A stretch of 55,848 nt of DNA from assembly GCA_019247695.1 (NCBI GenBank), contig JAFBAP010000094.1:1-55848 (forward strand), written 5' to 3'. Origin of the DNA: Verrucomicrobiota bacterium (lineage in GTDB: Bacteria; Verrucomicrobiota; Verrucomicrobiia; Chthoniobacterales; JAFAMB01). Shown piece after piece: positions 52,790-55,848 of this stretch (positions are counted from its first letter, which is position 1; each line of letters opens with the position of its first letter). The notes beneath the pieces are model-generated. The model saw only the letters and a list, made by a program, of their open reading frames with translations. It had not been told where the DNA came from and made no database searches. A program made the position numbers and the translations under genes.

Positions 52790-53116
52790 ATGAGCACGTC
52801 GGATGAACAGCCGGCTGAGGCCGGCCCGGAGCTCCGGTTCGAACCGGAAGAGGCCTACAGTCTGGAGGTGATCGAAAAAATCACCATGGTTCCCCGCCGG
52901 ACGATCCTTGTTTATCACCGGCATGGGTTGATTCGATCAAGCACGAGCCGGGATGAGGGCGAGCACCTTTTCGACGATGAGACCGTGCGGGCGTTGCGGC
53001 GGATGGAGAGCCTGCGCCGGCGATGCAGGGTGAATCTGGCCGGCCTCAAGCTGATCATGAATCTTATGCGGGAAGTCGACGAGTTAAGGGCGGAGCTGCG
53101 TTTCCGGCGCCAGTAA
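52790..53116 (+). CDS. MerR-like / CbpM-type small regulator
   Basis: 108 residues, a single winged-helix of MerR fold (YSLEVIEKITMVPRRTILVY, HRHGLIR, LFDDETVRALRRMESLR) followed by the helix CRVNLAGLKLIMNLMREVDELRAELR. The NLAGLKLIMNLMxxVDELRAEL pattern is that of CbpM-type chaperone modulators, which inhibit the DnaJ homologue CbpA, rather than of effector-binding MerR proteins. No cbpA gene is in the window. ATG 52790 is the first ATG, 2 bp after the repeat. DNA binding cannot be excluded. Confidence 0.75.
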   Translation: MSTSDEQPAEAGPELRFEPEEAYSLEVIEKITMVPRRTILVYHRHGLIRSSTSRDEGEHLFDDETVRALRRMESLRRRCRVNLAGLKLIMNLMREVDELRAELRFRRQ

Positions 53117-53169
53117 TACCACCCGGACAGTTATCTCCGTAGAATTTCGGCTCAGGGGGGGTGTCGCCG

Positions 53170-53350
53170 CCGGAGGATGCTCCGTCGCTGGTTGAATCGG
53201 TCTTAGGCCCAACGAGCCGGTAGACGGTTTGATGGCCCGTTGGGCCTGATCGTTTATACGGTCTGGTAGGTTTAACGCCGGCAGGGCGCCCGGGAAGGAA
53301 GACAAAATTTTTACCTCCGTGGCCCTCGAAACGGTATAAAGAGAAGAACG
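53170..53350. repeat. 180-bp element, copy B (inverted relative to copy A)
   Basis: Read on minus it matches copy A at 48890-49146 throughout but without the nested CCCAGGG insert. It contains the palindrome GGCCCGTTGGGCC with a neighbour copy AGGCCCAACGAG. It ends about 60 bp before fmt and starts about 55 bp after the CbpM-like gene. No protein is supported. Confidence 0.85.
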
Positions 53351-53410
53351 GACGCTTGGCGCGTGCTGGGTCTTGCTTGACGTTGGCAGAATCGCGGGTC
53401 AGGTCGAGGG

Positions 53411-54403
53411 ATGACAAAACCGCGTGTGGCCTTCATGGGCACCGGCGAGATCGGGTTGCCGGTTTTACGTTGGTTGCGGCAGGCTCCGTCGGTTGAGTTG
53501 GTGGCGCTGGTGACCCAGCCTGACCGGCCAGTCGGCCGGTCCCAGGTGCTGACGCCGCCAGGGCCGAAAAAGGAGGTGAGTGGTTCCGGGGTAAGGGTGT
53601 TCCAGCCGGAGCGGCTGCGCCGTTCGCCGGCGGTTGACGAGCTGAGGCAACTCCGGCCCGACCTCATCGTGGTAATGGCATACGGGCAGATCCTGCCCAA
53701 GGCGGTGCTTGAGCTGCCGTCCCTTGCCTGCCTGAATCTGCACGCGTCACTATTGCCGAAGCATCGGGGGGCGGCACCGATCCAGGCGGCATTGTTAGCG
53801 GGTGACCGCGAGACCGGGATCACCGTCATGCACATGGCGGAAAGTCTGGATACCGGCGATATCGTATTGGAAAAAAAATTCCGGATTCGGCGGCGCGACA
53901 CGGGCGCGGACGTGCATGACCGGCTGGCCGACCTGGCGCCGGTAGCGCTGGCAGAAGCGCTCGAGCTTTTGCTGGCGGGCAAAGCGCCTCGTGTGCCTCA
54001 GGTGGAGGAGGAGGCGACTTATGCGGCAAAGCTCGACCGCGATTCCGGCCGGATTGACTGGCAGCAGGACTGCTGGTGCCTCGATCGTCTTGTTCGGGCG
54101 ATGTACTCATGGCCCGGGGCGTATACCGAGATACAGCTGCCGGGCGATGGGAACGGCCCGCGCCGTCTGAAAGTGCAGCGGGCGTTGCCGGTTCATCGCC
54201 GGAAAGGGTCGCCGGGAACGGTTCTCGGGGTCAGCCCGCGCGGGATCCTGGTTGCTTGCGGGGCTGGTGCGCTGCTGTTGAAGCAGGTGCAGTTGGAAGG
54301 GAAACGCCAGCTGCCGGCAGCCGAGTTTGCGCGGGGCATCCGCCTGCAGGCCGGCCAGCTCTTGGGACCGCAGCCGGGTGAGCCGGATCAAAAGAACGGA
54401 TGA
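53411..54403 (+). CDS. fmt: Methionyl-tRNA formyltransferase
   Basis: Formylates initiator Met-tRNA using 10-formyl-THF. Family motifs are FMGTGEIGLPVL at the start, VTQPDRPVGR, the active-site block LNLHASLLPKHRGAAPIQ, and SLDTGDIV with the catalytic Asp. The C-terminal OB-like domain begins near residue 210 (RIDWQQDCWCLDRLVRAMYSWPGAY). It has 330 residues and is complete. ATG 53411 has a weak GAGGG upstream. The usual partner def (peptide deformylase) is not in the window. Confidence 0.96.
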   Translation: MTKPRVAFMGTGEIGLPVLRWLRQAPSVELVALVTQPDRPVGRSQVLTPPGPKKEVSGSGVRVFQPERLRRSPAVDELRQLRPDLIVVMAYGQILPKAVLELPSLACLNLHASLLPKHRGAAPIQAALLAGDRETGITVMHMAESLDTGDIVLEKKFRIRRRDTGADVHDRLADLAPVALAEALELLLAGKAPRVPQVEEEATYAAKLDRDSGRIDWQQDCWCLDRLVRAMYSWPGAYTEIQLPGDGNGPRRLKVQRALPVHRRKGSPGTVLGVSPRGILVACGAGALLLKQVQLEGKRQLPAAEFARGIRLQAGQLLGPQPGEPDQKNG

Positions 54404-54550
54404 ACCGTCGGCGCGCCGGCCCGCAGTGCGGAAGGATTTGGCTGCCGGTTGGATATCGTGAGAGAAGACCGTTCCGAACCCGGTTACGATCTTAGTCTGA
54501 CGACGATACATCCGGACCGCAAACGTTTGGCATAACTGATTCAGTAACCG

Positions 54551-54555
54551 GGAGG
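54551..54555 (+). promoter_or_regulatory. Shine-Dalgarno GGAGG
   Basis: GGAGG 5 nt before ATG 54561, an optimal SD that fixes this start for the response regulator. Confidence 0.75.
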
Positions 54556-54560
54556 TTCTG

Positions 54561-54983
54561 ATGAGTCCAAACCTGTGGACCGGTCTAAAAAAAGGCACGG
54601 GAATGTCGGCTGACCAGCCAACCACAGCTCCGAAAGGATCACTGCTTATCGTGGATGATGAACCTTCTATCGCCAAATACATGGGCTTGGTGCTGGCGCG
54701 GGAAGGTTACCATGTGCTGACGGCGTTCAACGCTGAGCAGGCCTGGGAACTCTTCCAGCAATCGGCCCCACAGATACGCGCGGTCGTGACTGACATCGCG
54801 ATGCCCGGCGATTGGAACGGGCTGGAACTGGCGCGCCGGGTCCGGCAGGCGTCACCGGGCACGCCGGTGCTTCTCGTAAGCGGCTATGAGCCGCCGGGAT
54901 CTTTGGACGCGTGCAACGGCCTCTTGTCGAAGCCGTTTACTGCAGACCTGTTGCGCAGCACCGTCCGCCGCATGGTCGCCTGA
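54561..54983 (+). CDS. Receiver-only response regulator
   Basis: 140 residues; the receiver domain occupies about 25-140 with no output domain. Acidic pair Asp32-Asp33 (IVDDEPSIA), phosphoacceptor Asp78 (VVTDIAMPGDWNG), Ser107 (LLVSGYEP) and Lys124 (LLSKPF). The first 24 residues are a polar extension. No histidine kinase is in the window, so its partner is elsewhere. The stop is followed 7 bp later by a repeat cassette. Confidence 0.93.
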   Translation: MSPNLWTGLKKGTGMSADQPTTAPKGSLLIVDDEPSIAKYMGLVLAREGYHVLTAFNAEQAWELFQQSAPQIRAVVTDIAMPGDWNGLELARRVRQASPGTPVLLVSGYEPPGSLDACNGLLSKPFTADLLRSTVRRMVA

Positions 54984-55112
54984 GTTAAGGATGCCACAAA
55001 TGCCACAAATGATGAGTGCTTGACGGCATTTTCTTAACCGGACCCTCGGTCCCCGACACCCGACACTCTCTTCTATTTGTGGCATTTTTCGGCTTGTGGC
55101 ATTCGTGGCATT
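54984..55112. repeat. Inverted ATGCCACAAATG cassette between convergent genes
   Basis: GATGCCACAAATGCCACAAATGATG on the left mirrors TATTTGTGGCATTTTTCGG and TTGTGGCATTCGTGGCATTTC on the right, with CCCGACACCCGACACTC between. The right edge reads TGAAATGCC on minus and includes the gcvP stop codon. Confidence 0.85.
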
Positions 55113-55848
55113 TCATTCAGCGGGCTGGAACGCCTCGAGAGGCGCGCAGGTGCAGAACAGGTTGCGGTCGCCATACACGTTGTCGATGCGGCTGACCGGC
55201 GGCCAGTACTTGCGCCCCCGCACCCAGCCCAGCGGGTAAGCGGCCGACTCGCGCGTGTAGCCCCGCCCCCAGGCCTCGGCCAGCAGGTCTTCGGCCGGGT
55301 GGGGCGCCTGCTTAAGCGCGTTATCCTGCCGGTCGGCTTCCCCCGTCTCGATGGCCCGGATCTCGCCGTGGATGGCGATCAGGGCCTCGCAGAAGCGGTC
55401 CAGCTCAGCTTTGGACTCGCTTTCGGTCGGCTCGATCATCAAGGTGCCCGCCACGGGGAAGGACACCGTCGGGGCGTGGAAGCCGTAGTCGATGAGCCGT
55501 TTGGCCACGTCTTCGACCTCAATGCCGGCCGAGCGCTTGAAGGGCCGCAGGTCCAGGATGCACTCGTGAGCCACCCGGCCCTGGCGGCCCCGGTAGAGCA
55601 CGGGGTAAAACGGGGCCAGCCGCGCGGCGAGGTAGTTAGCGTTGGCGATGGCCAGCTGGGTGGCGCGGGTCAGGCCGGCCGGGCCCATGAGGGCGATGTA
55701 CATCCAGCTGATGGGCAACAGGCTGGCGCTGCTGTATGGGGCGGCCGCCACCGGCCCGGGCCGGCCGTCGGGCCCCGGGCCGCCCGCCAAAGGATGACCG
55801 GGCAGGTAGGGGGCCAGGTGCGCCTTGACCCCGATCGGGCCCATGCCG
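55113..55848 (-). CDS. gcvP: Glycine dehydrogenase (P-protein), C-terminal part; 5' end outside window
   Basis: PLP-dependent decarboxylase of the glycine cleavage system. The frame is open to 55848, so this is the last about 245 residues. It has the family block [18 protein letters not shown], then [70 protein letters not shown] in segments, and the end [29 protein letters not shown]. Whether it is the full-length GcvP or the split GcvPB subunit cannot be told. Its TGA stop is part of the adjacent repeat. Confidence 0.95.
   Translation of the reverse strand, partial: GMGPIGVKAHLAPYLPGHPLAGGPGPDGRPGPVAAAPYSSASLLPISWMYIALMGPAGLTRATQLAIANANYLAARLAPFYPVLYRGRQGRVAHECILDLRPFKRSAGIEVEDVAKRLIDYGFHAPTVSFPVAGTLMIEPTESESKAELDRFCEALIAIHGEIRAIETGEADRQDNALKQAPHPAEDLLAEAWGRGYTRESAAYPLGWVRGRKYWPPVSRIDNVYGDRNLFCTCAPLEAFQPAE

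Overview
The window (55.8 kb, GC-rich) is chromosomal DNA of a member of the Verrucomicrobiota. The best sequence evidence for that phylum is a perfect copy of the 14-bp LexA operator TGTTC-N4-GAACA, reported for Verrucomicrobia, 9 bp before lexA. The gene mix fits: a DUF4912 protein, an ECF sigma factor next to a Ser/Thr kinase with a zinc-ribbon N-terminus, a CBS-containing family II pyrophosphatase, and very few Shine-Dalgarno sequences. The order within the phylum is not decided here.

Layout. 1-10 kb: secG (partial), a secreted prolyl oligopeptidase, a truncated adenylation domain, a 3D-domain lipoprotein divergent from a D,D-carboxypeptidase, two tandem PAS proteins with anti-sigma-like N-termini, a HAD phosphatase, and ilvN-ilvC. 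10-20 kb: pepF, a Xer recombinase, a DUF4912 protein with a long Ser-rich tandem repeat, a predicted secreted NlpC/P60-like hydrolase divergent from lexA, der, pgsA and a DUF4230 protein. 21-29 kb: pyrophosphatase overlapping a polar amino acid ABC permease and ATPase, then a sulfate uptake operon in the order Rrf2 regulator, sbp, cysT, cysW, cysA, and tRNA-Leu(CAA). 29-40 kb: queG, aroK, cold-shock protein, purE, Sua5/TsaC, a large membrane protein, endonuclease IV, an AsmA-like protein and a two-gene unit of unknown function. 40-49 kb: a YdjC-type deacetylase, sulfatase, inositol-phosphate synthase and EamA transporter, then an accessory stretch with an ECF sigma factor, a kinase/NTPase cut off after Walker B, a lipocalin-like gene with a strong SD, and several relics. 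49-56 kb: GYF/Yip1 membrane protein, DUF2752, a metallo-hydrolase overlapping it antisense, a short adenylate kinase, a CbpM-like protein, fmt, a receiver-only response regulator and gcvP (partial).

The most unusual property is the intergenic DNA. At least five short repeat families (a 7-bp GTTCGGN tandem; a CACGGCGGGCAC-rich module; an AATCTGTG/CTGCGTGTTCTGCGG module; GGGTAACGGGTAAC/GTGTCGGGTGTCGGG; and ATGCCACAAATG) recur as composite cassettes, often as inverted pairs able to form long hairpins. They sit at or within a few bases of the stop codons of about ten genes, and in at least four they appear to have supplied the last codons. Two other families (a 58-nt inverted repeat with a CCCAGGG motif, and a roughly 180-bp element present twice in opposite orientation) occur only in the accessory part after 40 kb.

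No phage, CRISPR, complete transposase or rRNA operon was seen. All statements come from reading sequence and translations; no database search was possible.
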